64,000 nucleotides of DNA, taken from the NCBI RefSeq assembly GCF_019931275.1, contig NZ_JAIOTY010000001.1, forward strand, positions 1,460,650 through 1,524,649, given 5' to 3'. Numbering within the stretch: the first letter of the stretch is position 1; every line of letters begins with the position of its first letter. Below the pieces are notes generated by a model, which worked only from the letters and a program-made list of their open reading frames with translations, had not been told where the DNA came from and made no database searches. The DNA comes from Nitratidesulfovibrio sp. SRB-5. GTDB lineage: Bacteria > Desulfobacterota > Desulfovibrionia > Desulfovibrionales > Desulfovibrionaceae. Both the position numbers and the translations under genes were made by a program. Below are positions 26,504 through 36,148 of this stretch, piece after piece.

Positions 26504-27541
26504 CTACTTGATGAAGGAGAGTTCGACCCGGCGGTTCAGCTTGCGGGTGTCTTCGGTGCTGTTGTCGTACTTGGGCTTGGATTCGCCGTAGCCCTTGGTG
26601 ATCAGGCGCGAGGATTCGACGCCCTGCTTGACCAGGAAGTCCTTGACCGACTTGGCGCGGGCTTCGGACAGCTTCTGGTTGTATTCGTCGGTGCCGAGGC
26701 TGCAGGTATGACCGGCAACTTCAACCGAGCCCTTCTTGGACTTCAGGATGGCGGCGGTTTCCACCAGGATGCTGGTGGCGGTGGCGTCCAGCTTGGCCGA
26801 GTTCAGGGCGAACTGGATGCTGCGCAGCACGATCACTTCGTCCATGGGGGCGGCGGCGGCAGCGGCGGGGGCGGCCTTTTCTTCGTAGAAGACGTCGCGC
26901 ACGAACTTGTCGAGGGCGGCTTCGTTGGCCAGCAGTTCGGGGCCATTGGCGGTGACGGCGCAGCCGTTCAGCTTGGCGATGGCGTCAAGGGTGGCCTGAC
27001 CGGCGGGCTTGTCGGCCATGGAAATGACGTGCAGGCACAGGCCAGGGTTGGTGGAGAGCAGCAGCTTGGCTTCGCCCACCGGGTCGGAACCCAGGTTGGA
27101 TTCGCCATCGCTGATCATGATCATGGCGGCCTTGCGCTTCATGGCCTTGGCATAGGTGGCCTTCTGGAGGCCGGTGCCCATGGGGGTCATGCGGGCAAAG
27201 GTGTCTTCGTTTTCGTTCAGCTTCTTGATGGCCTTTTCATAGGACGCCTTGTCCCACGCGGCCACGGGCTGGATTTCGGTCGAAGGGGCGAAGGTGTGCA
27301 GGCCGCCTTCGTAGCCCAGCGCCGGGACCTTGGCGTTGATGGCCGAGAGCAGCTTCTTGGTCATTTCCATCTTGTTCTTGCCCGTCTTCTCGTGGGACAT
27401 CATCATGGACCCGGAATAGTCCACGAAGAAGTCGAAGCTGGAGATCTTGGGCACAAGGGTGGATTGACCGGCGGCGAAGGCCGGGGCAGCGCAGACAAGC
27501 ATCAGCGCCGCAACCAGAGTCAGGATTTTCGAAAATTTCAT
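26504..27541 (-). CDS. VWA domain protein with OmpA-like peptidoglycan-binding C terminus
   Basis: The 345-residue envelope protein has a signal peptide (MKFSKILTLVAALMLVCAA, cleavage near AFAAG). A von Willebrand A domain (about 35-230) has the metal-site motif DYSGSM and a later MIMISDGESNLG. A short Ala-rich linker leads to an OmpA-like domain (about 245-345) with HTCSLGTDEYNQKLSEARA and the conserved NRRVEL near the end. OmpA domains bind peptidoglycan and VWA domains bind protein or matrix ligands, so it probably ties a partner to the cell wall. ATG 27541 follows GGAGGCTCCC. An AT-rich promoter-like sequence lies upstream. Codon use and strength of signals suggest high expression. Confidence 0.9.
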   Translation of the reverse strand: MKFSKILTLVAALMLVCAAPAFAAGQSTLVPKISSFDFFVDYSGSMMMSHEKTGKNKMEMTKKLLSAINAKVPALGYEGGLHTFAPSTEIQPVAAWDKASYEKAIKKLNENEDTFARMTPMGTGLQKATYAKAMKRKAAMIMISDGESNLGSDPVGEAKLLLSTNPGLCLHVISMADKPAGQATLDAIAKLNGCAVTANGPELLANEAALDKFVRDVFYEEKAAPAAAAAAPMDEVIVLRSIQFALNSAKLDATATSILVETAAILKSKKGSVEVAGHTCSLGTDEYNQKLSEARAKSVKDFLVKQGVESSRLITKGYGESKPKYDNSTEDTRKLNRRVELSFIK

Positions 27542-27595
27542 GGGAGCCTCCAAAGAATAGCTGATGTTGACGCAGGGAAAATACTCCAGCCCGGA

Positions 27596-27626
27596 ATTAT
27601 CTTCATATTGTGCAAGTTACCGTCAA
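27596..27626 (-). promoter_or_regulatory. possible sigma-70 promoter for the VWA-OmpA gene
   Basis: On the minus strand TTGACG is followed 19 bases later by GATAAT, in a locally AT-rich leader. Spacing is two bases longer than ideal. Confidence 0.35.
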
Positions 27627-27696
27627 AATACGGTCGTGACAAGACCCTTCTGCGCTTTAGGCACAATCTTTCCGATTTTTTACGGGCGGCATGCCG

Positions 27697-29118
27697 TCAT
27701 GCGGGCTCTTGCGGAGCCTCGATGGCGGCTTCCAGTGCTTCATCCAGCGTCGGGTGGGCGAAGATGACGTTGCCCGCATCGTGCGCGGTCCAGCCAGTCG
27801 CCGTGCCGCTCCCTCCTGCAAGCACGGCTGCCAGCGTCACCAGGTGCGAAACGCCGTGGCCCACGGCGGTCACGCCCCGGATACGCCCGTCAACCCAGAC
27901 GATCTTGATGAAACCTTGCGTCATTCCATACGCCTGCGCAATGGGATTGGCAATGAGCATAGAGCGTGAAACACGGGGGGAAAATCCCGCATTCTTCAAC
28001 TCTTCCGCAGTAGGGCCAACCCGCATCGCCTCCAGATGACCGTAGATGCACGCGGGCATCACGCCTGCATCGTAGGGTGCCGCGGTGTCTCCGCAGGCGT
28101 GGCGCACGGCGTGACGGGCCTGGTGGTCCGCCGCGTGGGCCAGCAGGGTGCGGCCATTCACGTCGCCGATGGCGTATACGTGCGGTGCCGCACGCAGCCA
28201 TGCATCGGTCTGCACCCAGCCGGGACCGCGCAGGGTTGCGCCCAGCGCCTCCAGCCCGATGCCGACGGACGCGGGACGGCGTCCCACGGCCAGCAAGGCC
28301 TTGCTGGCGGTCAGTTCCTCGCCGTCCTCGAAGCGCAGCACGGCGTGGCCGTCAACGGTAGCCAGCGAGGCCACCTTGCGACCGGTGTGGATGGTCCATC
28401 CCTCGCGCGCGTAAACCTTGCGCAGGGTGTCGCCCACTTCGGGATCCTCGGTGGGTGCCAGGCGGCCCATGCCTTCCACGATGGTGATGCGCGTGCCAAG
28501 GCGAGAGAAGAAGTCGGCCATTTCCAGGCCGATGGCACCGCCGCCCACCACGATCAGGCTTTCCGGCGCTTTGGTCACGTCAAGCAGCGCGGTGGAGTCG
28601 AGCACCGCCGCGCCGTCGGCGGCAAGGCCGGGAAAGCTGGCCGGAGTGGAGCCGGTGGCCACGATCAGGGTGCCCCAGCCAAGGCGGGTTTCCTGCGTGG
28701 TGCCGTCCGCCTGCGTGGCGACGACGGCCAGTTCGCCGTCCGCATCGCCCTGCCGTTCGCCCGTCACCCGGCCCTCGCCCGCATACACGGCGATGCCCGC
28801 CGCCTTCAGGCGCTTTTCCAGCGCCTGGCGGGTGCCCTTGACGTACCTGTCCTTGCGCTGTTGCAGGGCGGGCAGGTCGAAGGCGATGTGGCCGTCGGCG
28901 CCCTTCAGCTTCTTTTGCGTTTCCAGCAGCGGCAGGGCGGCGGTGGCCCCCAGCAGCAGCTTGGTGGGAATGCACCCCCGGTTCAGGCAGGTGCCGCCCA
29001 GGCCGTCGCGGTCCACAAGGGCCACGGAAAGCCCGCGCGCCGCAGCATCGAAGGCGGCCCGGCTTCCGCCGGGCCCTCCTCCGAGTATGATCATGTCGTA
29101 GCGGGTGCTAGGCGTCAT
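27697..29118 (-). CDS. lpdA: dihydrolipoamide dehydrogenase (L protein of glycine cleavage)
   Basis: This FAD enzyme reoxidises the dihydrolipoyl group of GcvH with NAD+. The 473-residue protein has the FAD motif MIILGGGPGGSRAA, the redox disulfide in GGTCLNRGCIPTK (Cys44, Cys49), the NAD-binding VVGGGAIGLEMA and the C-terminal active-site His in FAHPTLDEALEAA. Its ATG overlaps the end of gcvPB by 11 bp, so it is the last gene of the gcvH-gcvPA-gcvPB-lpdA operon. Codon and domain content are normal. The stop is followed by a short, uncertain stem and an A/T-rich tract. Confidence 0.95.
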   Translation of the reverse strand: MTPSTRYDMIILGGGPGGSRAAFDAAARGLSVALVDRDGLGGTCLNRGCIPTKLLLGATAALPLLETQKKLKGADGHIAFDLPALQQRKDRYVKGTRQALEKRLKAAGIAVYAGEGRVTGERQGDADGELAVVATQADGTTQETRLGWGTLIVATGSTPASFPGLAADGAAVLDSTALLDVTKAPESLIVVGGGAIGLEMADFFSRLGTRITIVEGMGRLAPTEDPEVGDTLRKVYAREGWTIHTGRKVASLATVDGHAVLRFEDGEELTASKALLAVGRRPASVGIGLEALGATLRGPGWVQTDAWLRAAPHVYAIGDVNGRTLLAHAADHQARHAVRHACGDTAAPYDAGVMPACIYGHLEAMRVGPTAEELKNAGFSPRVSRSMLIANPIAQAYGMTQGFIKIVWVDGRIRGVTAVGHGVSHLVTLAAVLAGGSGTATGWTAHDAGNVIFAHPTLDEALEAAIEAPQEPA

Positions 29119-30553
29119 CCGTCAGCACCATGTTGCGGGCCGCCGCCGTCTCGTCCAGCCTGCGCACCGGCGTGGTCACCGGGGCCGCGTGCAGGGCGTC
29201 GGGGTTCTGGGCCGCCGATTCCAGAATGGCGATGAGGTCGTCCGCGAATTCGTCGAGCGTCTGCCTGCTCTCGGTTTCCGTGGGCTCGAACATCATGCAT
29301 TCCTTGACGATGAGCGGGAAGTAGATGGTGGGTGCGTGGTAGCCCTTGTCCAGCAGTGCCTTGGCCACGTCCAGCGCGCGGATGCCGCATTCGGCGTGGT
29401 TGCAGGCCGATGCCACGAACTCGTGCATGCAGATGCGGTCGTGGGGGATTTCCAGCACCTTTTCCAGCCGCTTGCGCAGGTAGTTGGCGTTGAGCACCGC
29501 GTATTCCGAAACGCGTTCCAGCCCTTCGCCGCCCAGGCGCAGGATGTAGGCATACGCCTTCAGCAGCACGCCGAAGTTGCCGTAGAACGGGGCCATGAAG
29601 CCGATGGACTTCGGATGGTCGTAGTTCAGGTAGTAGCGGCCATCGTGCAGCTTTTCCACCCGCGAGATGGGCAGGTACGGCACCAGCCGTTCGCTGACGC
29701 CCACCGGACCGGCACCGGGGCCGCCGCCGCCGTGCGGGGTGGCGAAGGTCTTGTGCAGGTTCAGGTGCACCACGTCAAAGCCCACGTCGCCCACGCGCAT
29801 CTTGCCGAGAATGGCGTTCAGGTTGGCGCCGTCGTAGTAGAGCAGGGCGTCCACCGCGCGCAGCTTTTCGACGATGCGCGGCAGGTGGTTTTCGAACAGC
29901 CCCAAGGTGTTGGGGCAGGTCATCATCAGGGCGGCCACGTCGTCGTCCAGGGCGGCTTCCAGCGCGTCCGGGTCGACCATGCCGTCTTTCGATTCGATGT
30001 TCACCACCTCGTACCCGGCCAGTGCGGCGGATGCGGGGTTGGTGCCGTGGGCGGAGTCGGGGCAGATGACCTTGGTCTTACGGTTGCCCTTGTCCTTGTG
30101 GTAGGCGGCGATGAGCATGGCGCCGGTAAGCTCGCCGTGCGCGCCCGCCATGGGGTGCAGGGTGAACGCGCGCATGCCGGTGATTTCGCACAGCAGGCGC
30201 TCGGTTTCCCACATCACCTCAAGGGCGCCCTGGGTGTACTGGCCCGCGCCCTTCAACTGGGCCATCAGCGGGTGCAGCCGGGTAAAGCCGGGCAGGGCGG
30301 CCACCTGTTCGGTGAACTTGGGGTTGTACTTCATGGTGCACGAGCCGAGGGGGTAGAAATTGGAATCCACCCCGAAGTTCAGGCGCGACAACCGCGTGAA
30401 GTGGCGCACCACGTCCAGCTCGCCCAGTTCGGGCAGGGCGGGGCGGCTGGCGCGCAGCAGGTTTGCGGGCAGCATGTCTGCCGCATGCATCTTGGGCTGT
30501 GCGGGCAGGCAGGCGGTGCGGCCTGGGACGGATGCGGCGAAGGCGGTCTTCAC
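29108..30553 (-). CDS. gcvPB: glycine dehydrogenase (decarboxylating) subunit 2
   Basis: This is the PLP-binding subunit of the split P protein, which decarboxylates glycine onto the lipoyl arm of GcvH. The 481-residue product starts with GTG at 30551-30553, overlapping the gcvPA stop by GTGA. The longer open frame upstream is in the wrong frame relative to gcvPA and is noncoding. The PLP lysine lies near residue 268 in LNLHKTFATPHGGGGPG. Other family blocks are FYPLGSCTMKYNPK and DSAHGTNPASAAL. The upstream GGGAGGTATCCT can serve as ribosome-binding site inside the end of gcvPA. Confidence 0.96.
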   Translation of the reverse strand: MKTAFAASVPGRTACLPAQPKMHAADMLPANLLRASRPALPELGELDVVRHFTRLSRLNFGVDSNFYPLGSCTMKYNPKFTEQVAALPGFTRLHPLMAQLKGAGQYTQGALEVMWETERLLCEITGMRAFTLHPMAGAHGELTGAMLIAAYHKDKGNRKTKVICPDSAHGTNPASAALAGYEVVNIESKDGMVDPDALEAALDDDVAALMMTCPNTLGLFENHLPRIVEKLRAVDALLYYDGANLNAILGKMRVGDVGFDVVHLNLHKTFATPHGGGGPGAGPVGVSERLVPYLPISRVEKLHDGRYYLNYDHPKSIGFMAPFYGNFGVLLKAYAYILRLGGEGLERVSEYAVLNANYLRKRLEKVLEIPHDRICMHEFVASACNHAECGIRALDVAKALLDKGYHAPTIYFPLIVKECMMFEPTETESRQTLDEFADDLIAILESAAQNPDALHAAPVTTPVRRLDETAAARNMVLTDDA

Positions 30554-31881
30554 AGGATACCTCCCAGCATTTCGGCCAGAATGCCGACCTGTTCGAAGCT
30601 GTTCTTTTCGGTGCAGGCCACCAGCAGCACGTCGTCCATGCCTGCGTAGTAGCGCCCCACGGGAAAGCCGGGCACGTAGCCGCGCGCGGTAAGCCTGTCC
30701 ACCGCCTCGAAGGCGGGAATGGGCAGCCGCACGGCGAATTCGTTGCCGAAGGGGGCGGTGTTCAGCGGGCGCACCCCGGCGATGGCGGTAAGCCGTTCCA
30801 TGGCGTAGCGGGCGCGTTCCATGGAAAGTTCCGCCGTGCGGATCAGGCCTTCCGGTCCCAGCAGGCACAGGTGCACCAGCGTGCGCAGGGCGCACAGGGC
30901 CTGGTTGGAGCAGATGTTGGACGTGGCTTTGGCGCGGCGGATGTGCTGTTCGCGCGCTTGCAGCGTCAGCACGTAGCCGGTGCGGCCTTCGGTGTCGTTG
31001 GTGCGGCCCACGATGCGGCCCGGCATCTGGCGCACCATGTCCTTGGTGCAGGTCATGATGCCCAGGTACGGCCCGCCGAAGCTCAGCGGCTGGCCCAGCG
31101 ACTGGCCTTCGGCCACGGCGATGTCCGCGCCCATTTCGCCGGGCGTTTTCAGCACCGACTGCATGACCGGGTACACCGAAATGACCGAGGCGGCCTTCTG
31201 GCTCTTGGCATGCGCGAACAGGTCGGTGAAGTCTTCCACCACCCCGAAGAAGTTGGGGTTCTGCACCACCACGGCGGCGCAGCCGGTATCCACGGCGGCC
31301 TTCAGGGCGGCCATGTCCGACCTGCCGTCCACCTGCGGCACGGTGACCAGGTCGAGCGAGAGGTTGGACGTGTACGAGGCCAGCATGGTGCGCCAGATGG
31401 GGCTGACGGCCTCGTCGATGACCAGCTTGCGGCGCTTGGTGGCGCGCACGGCCATCATCATGGCTTCGAAGATGGCCGAGCCCCCGTCGTACACCGAGGC
31501 ATTGGCGCAATCCATGTCCAGCAGGCGGCACACCGCCGTCTGGTATTCGAAGATGGCCTGCAGGGTGCCCTGCGAGGCTTCCGGCTGGTAGGGGGTGTAG
31601 GCGGTGTAGAATTCACCACGCGAGACCAGCGCATCGACGGCAGCCGGGATGTGGTGGCTGTAGAAGCCGCCGCCCAGAAAGCTGACCACGTCGGTGCGGT
31701 TGCGGGCGGCCATTTCTTCCATCTTGGCCAGCACCTGCATTTCGCTGAGGCCCAGGGGCAGCTCGAAGCTGCGCGGGCGCATCTCTGCCGGAATATCGAC
31801 GAAAAGGTCCTCGATGCTCTGCACGCCGATGACGGAGAGCATTTCCCGGACCTCCTCTGGGGAGTGCGGGATGAACGGCAT
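30550..31881 (-). CDS. gcvPA: glycine dehydrogenase (decarboxylating) subunit 1
   Basis: First subunit of the split glycine decarboxylase, which pairs with GcvPB. The 443-residue length and the start MPFIPHSPEEVREML, followed by FLGGGFYSHHIP, YTPYQPEASQGTLQAIFEYQ and SFGGPYLGIM, are typical. The two-subunit P protein is common in anaerobes, whereas many aerobes have one fused chain. ATG 31881 follows CAAGGAGCAGCCC, 16 bp after the gcvH stop codon. Translationally coupled to gcvPB. Confidence 0.96.
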   Translation of the reverse strand: MPFIPHSPEEVREMLSVIGVQSIEDLFVDIPAEMRPRSFELPLGLSEMQVLAKMEEMAARNRTDVVSFLGGGFYSHHIPAAVDALVSRGEFYTAYTPYQPEASQGTLQAIFEYQTAVCRLLDMDCANASVYDGGSAIFEAMMMAVRATKRRKLVIDEAVSPIWRTMLASYTSNLSLDLVTVPQVDGRSDMAALKAAVDTGCAAVVVQNPNFFGVVEDFTDLFAHAKSQKAASVISVYPVMQSVLKTPGEMGADIAVAEGQSLGQPLSFGGPYLGIMTCTKDMVRQMPGRIVGRTNDTEGRTGYVLTLQAREQHIRRAKATSNICSNQALCALRTLVHLCLLGPEGLIRTAELSMERARYAMERLTAIAGVRPLNTAPFGNEFAVRLPIPAFEAVDRLTARGYVPGFPVGRYYAGMDDVLLVACTEKNSFEQVGILAEMLGGIL

Positions 31882-31897
31882 GGGCTGCTCCTTGCCG

Positions 31898-32281
31898 CTA
31901 GTGGGCTTCGCGCGCGACGACGGCTTCGTAGTCGGCGGCGGAGAGCAGGCCTTCGGGCGTGGCGGAAAGCTTCACGCGCACCATCCAGCCGTCGGTGTAG
32001 GGCGACTGGTTCACCAGTTCCGGCGCGCCGGACAGGGCGTCGTTGACGGCGCTGACGGTGCCGGCAAGGGGCGAGTACAGTTCGCTGGCGGCCTTCACCG
32101 ATTCCACCGAACCCATTTCCTGGCCGGTGGCCAGGGTGTCGCCCACGGCGGGCAGGTCGACGAAGGTCAGGTCGCCCAGCTGTTCCTGGGCAAACTGGGT
32201 GATGCCGATGACGGCCTCGTCACCTTCGATGCGCACCCATTCGTGGGTATCGGTGTAGAGCAGGTCGGCGGGAATGGACAT
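31898..32281 (-). CDS. gcvH: glycine cleavage system H protein
   Basis: The 127-residue lipoyl carrier of the glycine cleavage complex. Lys63 in [15 protein letters not shown] is the lipoylation site; [21 protein letters not shown] at the N terminus in two pieces and [10 protein letters not shown] near the C terminus are family marks. The ATG at 32281 follows CAGGAGGCACAC; a much longer open frame upstream is noncoding. It is the first gene of the gcvH-gcvPA-gcvPB-lpdA operon. The T protein gene (gcvT) is not in this window. Confidence 0.97.
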   Translation of the reverse strand: MSIPADLLYTDTHEWVRIEGDEAVIGITQFAQEQLGDLTFVDLPAVGDTLATGQEMGSVESVKAASELYSPLAGTVSAVNDALSGAPELVNQSPYTDGWMVRVKLSATPEGLLSAADYEAVVAREAH

Positions 32282-32598
32282 GTGTGCCTCCTGGAAGGGT
32301 TGGGCCTGTGGTGGTGGCCAATGGGGGTGAGTGGAATGCGCGGCGCGGGCGCGGCGGTCACGGCCCGGCTGCGGTGTGTGTGGCGCTGCCGCGAACAATG
32401 CGGGGCGCGGTCTGCCCCGGTACGGTGGCGCAGCCTGTCCCGGTGCGGGGTACGGCTGGTGCGGCGCTGCTCTTGCTGCGGTAACAAGGTGCACGCCGGA
32501 CGCACCGGGAACACGGCGAGCGCGCGGTGCACCGGTAATAGCCGGACACGGCGCGACCCGCAAGTGCGCGACACATTGAAAAGGAGGAGTAGGCGTGC
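32282..32598. other. upstream region of the glycine-cleavage operon
   Basis: 317 GC-rich bases between gcvH and the receiver gene. I looked for a glycine riboswitch on the minus strand and saw none of its conserved elements. No gene or clear promoter is visible. Confidence 0.5.
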
Positions 32599-33012
32599 CT
32601 ACTTTTCGGTCTTTTCCAGATGCACGCCGAGCTTTTCGATTTCGTCCAGCAGCAACTGGCGGCGGATGGGCTTTACGATGAAGCTGACGGCATCGCCCAG
32701 AAAGAAGGCGTCGTGCACTTCCTGCGAATCGTCCAGGCCGGAAATCATGATGACCTTCACGGCCTTTTCGGGGGCTACGCCCTCTTCTTTTTCGATTTCG
32801 CGGATTTCGCGCAGGGCCTGCTGCCCGTCTGCGTTGGGCATGAGGATGTCGAGGGTGACCACGTCGTAGGGTTCGCCGTCCTTGAGGGCGGAAGCAAAGG
32901 CCTGCACGCCTTCCTCGCCGTCGGTGGCGATGTCGACATACCCGTAGGGGTGAAGGATTTTCTGGACCAGTCTGCGGCTGTCGAAGTCGTCGTCAACGAC
33001 CAGGAATTTCAT
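32599..33012 (-). CDS. stand-alone receiver (CheY-like) response regulator
   Basis: A 137-residue single-domain receiver. Acidic residues DDD lie at 7-9, the phospho-acceptor Asp55 in [10 protein letters not shown], and the conserved Lys114 in SFIVKPIRR. There is no output domain, so it signals by protein contact or as a phosphate sink. The insert [15 protein letters not shown] makes the alpha3-beta4 region slightly longer than in CheY, as in many Desulfovibrio single-domain regulators. ATG 33012 follows GAAGGACGTTCCG; a longer upstream frame is unlikely. It lies on the same strand as the gcv operon 317 bp upstream of gcvH, so co-transcription is uncertain. Confidence 0.92.
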   Translation of the reverse strand: MKFLVVDDDFDSRRLVQKILHPYGYVDIATDGEEGVQAFASALKDGEPYDVVTLDILMPNADGQQALREIREIEKEEGVAPEKAVKVIMISGLDDSQEVHDAFFLGDAVSFIVKPIRRQLLLDEIEKLGVHLEKTEK

Positions 33013-33254
33013 CGGAACGTCCTTCTGCCTGCGCTCGTGGTGCGCCGTGGTTTTGCCGCCGGGCCTGCGTGGGGCGGCGGCCTGATGGATGCCCGGTACA
33101 CGCGTTGCGGTCCGTAACGCGGATTGTATCGACGCACTCCGGCGTCGCCCCTCGGAATTGCTGACGAACATAGCCGTCAGCGGTGGTGCGGTCAATGAGC
33201 GTTAACGCGCTGAGATTTTTTCTGATGGGACGGCCGCGCGGGGGGCGTGATTGT

Positions 33255-34904
<1,650 letters not shown>

Positions 34905-35125
34905 GGCGTGCTCCTGTCCTGACGGCGCGAAGTGTGCCGAAGTGTTTGGAGAATTTGTATACCGCCGGGGCAGGGGGAGCGCAAGGTGGGGGAGGAGTTA
35001 TAATGAAGCAAGGCGAGGCAGGCTTGAGGTGTGAACATTTAAAAAGAGGAGGACGTGTACGGTGGCGCAGTATTGTCTTATGTGGGGTGGGGGGTGAGTG
35101 CTATAAAACGTTAGGGGAGCGTGCG

Positions 35126-35605
35126 TTATGGCTTGTAATCAAAGGGGAGGCCGCGTTCAAAACGATCTTTTGCTTGCTCAAAAGTGATTCCGAATGCACT
35201 CGAAATGTGTCGAAACATCTCTGGCATTGATCTGAAATATATTCCATTGTACTGGCAAGGCTTGCGTTTTGTCGAGGTGCTTCGTGGTGACACTGCCTGC
35301 TCTGGTGATTGTCCTTGTTTTAGACGATAACTTAATGTGGAGAGGGCAAGCCCAAAAAAGTTGGCAGCGTCTGATAATGTGCGGTGCCTCTCCGGAAGTA
35401 GTGCGGATTCGCGCGCCAATGCGGCAAGCTCTACATTCGCAAAAAAAAGACATAAGAAATGTACTGGTAAATATAACCAGGGGAAAGTCCGGGCGGATAG
35501 CCTCCACAACAAGCCACTGCCACACGCCTGATGCAAAAGGGAAGTATAATGAAATCCCAAGTAATTGCAGCGACCTCCGGCGCATTGCTTTTCATCATCC
35601 ACCAA
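35126..35605 (-). CDS. phage-type helix-turn-helix repeat protein, probably degraded at its 5' end
   Basis: The C-terminal ~90 residues contain two related modules, TLSDAANFFGLALSTLSYRL followed by KQGQSPEQAV, and YNGIYFRSMPEMFRHISSAF followed by GITFEQAKDRFERG. Modules of this kind (small HTH plus an RxxxGxSPEQA-like tail) are common in phage and homing-endonuclease-associated proteins. The N-terminal 65 residues match nothing, contain many aromatic and Cys residues, and run over the start of the divergent gene, so the true start is probably missing or lies near residue 65. A run of eight A/T at 35441-35448 could mark a frameshift. Moderate GC suggests acquired DNA. Function is unknown. Confidence 0.4.
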   Translation of the reverse strand: MVDDEKQCAGGRCNYLGFHYTSLLHQACGSGLLWRLSARTFPWLYLPVHFLCLFFANVELAALARESALLPERHRTLSDAANFFGLALSTLSYRLKQGQSPEQAVSPRSTSTKRKPCQYNGIYFRSMPEMFRHISSAFGITFEQAKDRFERGLPFDYKP

Positions 35606-36148
35606 TTCATCACCAACTTTCCCTTATTATACATAATCATGTTCAAGAAGAAAAACCTAATAACATTTTACCATGAATCAATAGAAAATTTTATTGAAAG
35701 AGAAAAAATCAACCGCCAGGATATCACATTTGCAGCGCCCCACTACAACAAATTCAGTTCATTTTATTTCTTAATTCAAATAAGCATTTCAAGCTTATCT
35801 ACATTAGCAATATACATGGTATTTATTGAAAGCAACATGAAACATTTTCTTCCATTAACTATACTTATGACATCATCACTATTATACATGAGATATCAAT
35901 ACTCAGAAATGCATCAATTTCTAGTTGTTACATCTAAAAAAGTACACATCTTTGACACCTTTAATGTGCTCAAAAGAATAGATATCAGCACATCAGACAT
36001 TACAAAAGTTGTTAACGCCAATAGCGTATGGCGCACTTTTGTGGAAATACACACAGCACGAGGAAAAATAAAAATAGCGTGCGAATTCCCAGATAGCGCC
36101 GAAGTGTGCAAAAATATTTCAAAATATCAGAAGTGCAATAATGTTTGA
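35549..36148 (+). CDS. AT-rich membrane protein with PH-like cytoplasmic domain
   Basis: The 199-residue product has about three hydrophobic segments: residues about 5-32 (ATSGALLFIIHQFI and following), about 75-96 (FYFLIQISISSLSTLAIYMV) and about 104-118. The C-terminal ~75 residues (QFLVVTSKKVHIFDTFN, then LKRIDISTSDITKVVNA and EIHTARGKIKI) resemble a bacterial PH domain such as in YcxB-like or bPH_2 proteins; this is pattern-based inference. ATG 35549 follows AAAGGGAAGTATA. Codon use is strongly A/T-biased, unlike every neighbour, so the gene was probably acquired recently. It ends inside the broken 3' end of the RhuM pseudogene on the other strand. Confidence 0.65.
   Translation: MKSQVIAATSGALLFIIHQFITNFPLLYIIMFKKKNLITFYHESIENFIEREKINRQDITFAAPHYNKFSSFYFLIQISISSLSTLAIYMVFIESNMKHFLPLTILMTSSLLYMRYQYSEMHQFLVVTSKKVHIFDTFNVLKRIDISTSDITKVVNANSVWRTFVEIHTARGKIKIACEFPDSAEVCKNISKYQKCNNV

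Noticed and set aside
25973-28039. 688-codon open frame on the plus strand
   Set aside because: Antisense of the exported, VWA-OmpA and lpdA genes; Gly/His-rich antisense composition.
32282-32598. Possible glycine riboswitch before gcvH
   Set aside because: None of the conserved GGAGAG or CCGAAG-like blocks occur on the minus strand.
35003-35230. 75-codon open frame with a good ribosome-binding site (GGAGGAG) on the plus strand
   Set aside because: No recognisable family, overlaps the HTH-like coding segment and has a random-looking composition. Kept as possible but not reported as a gene.
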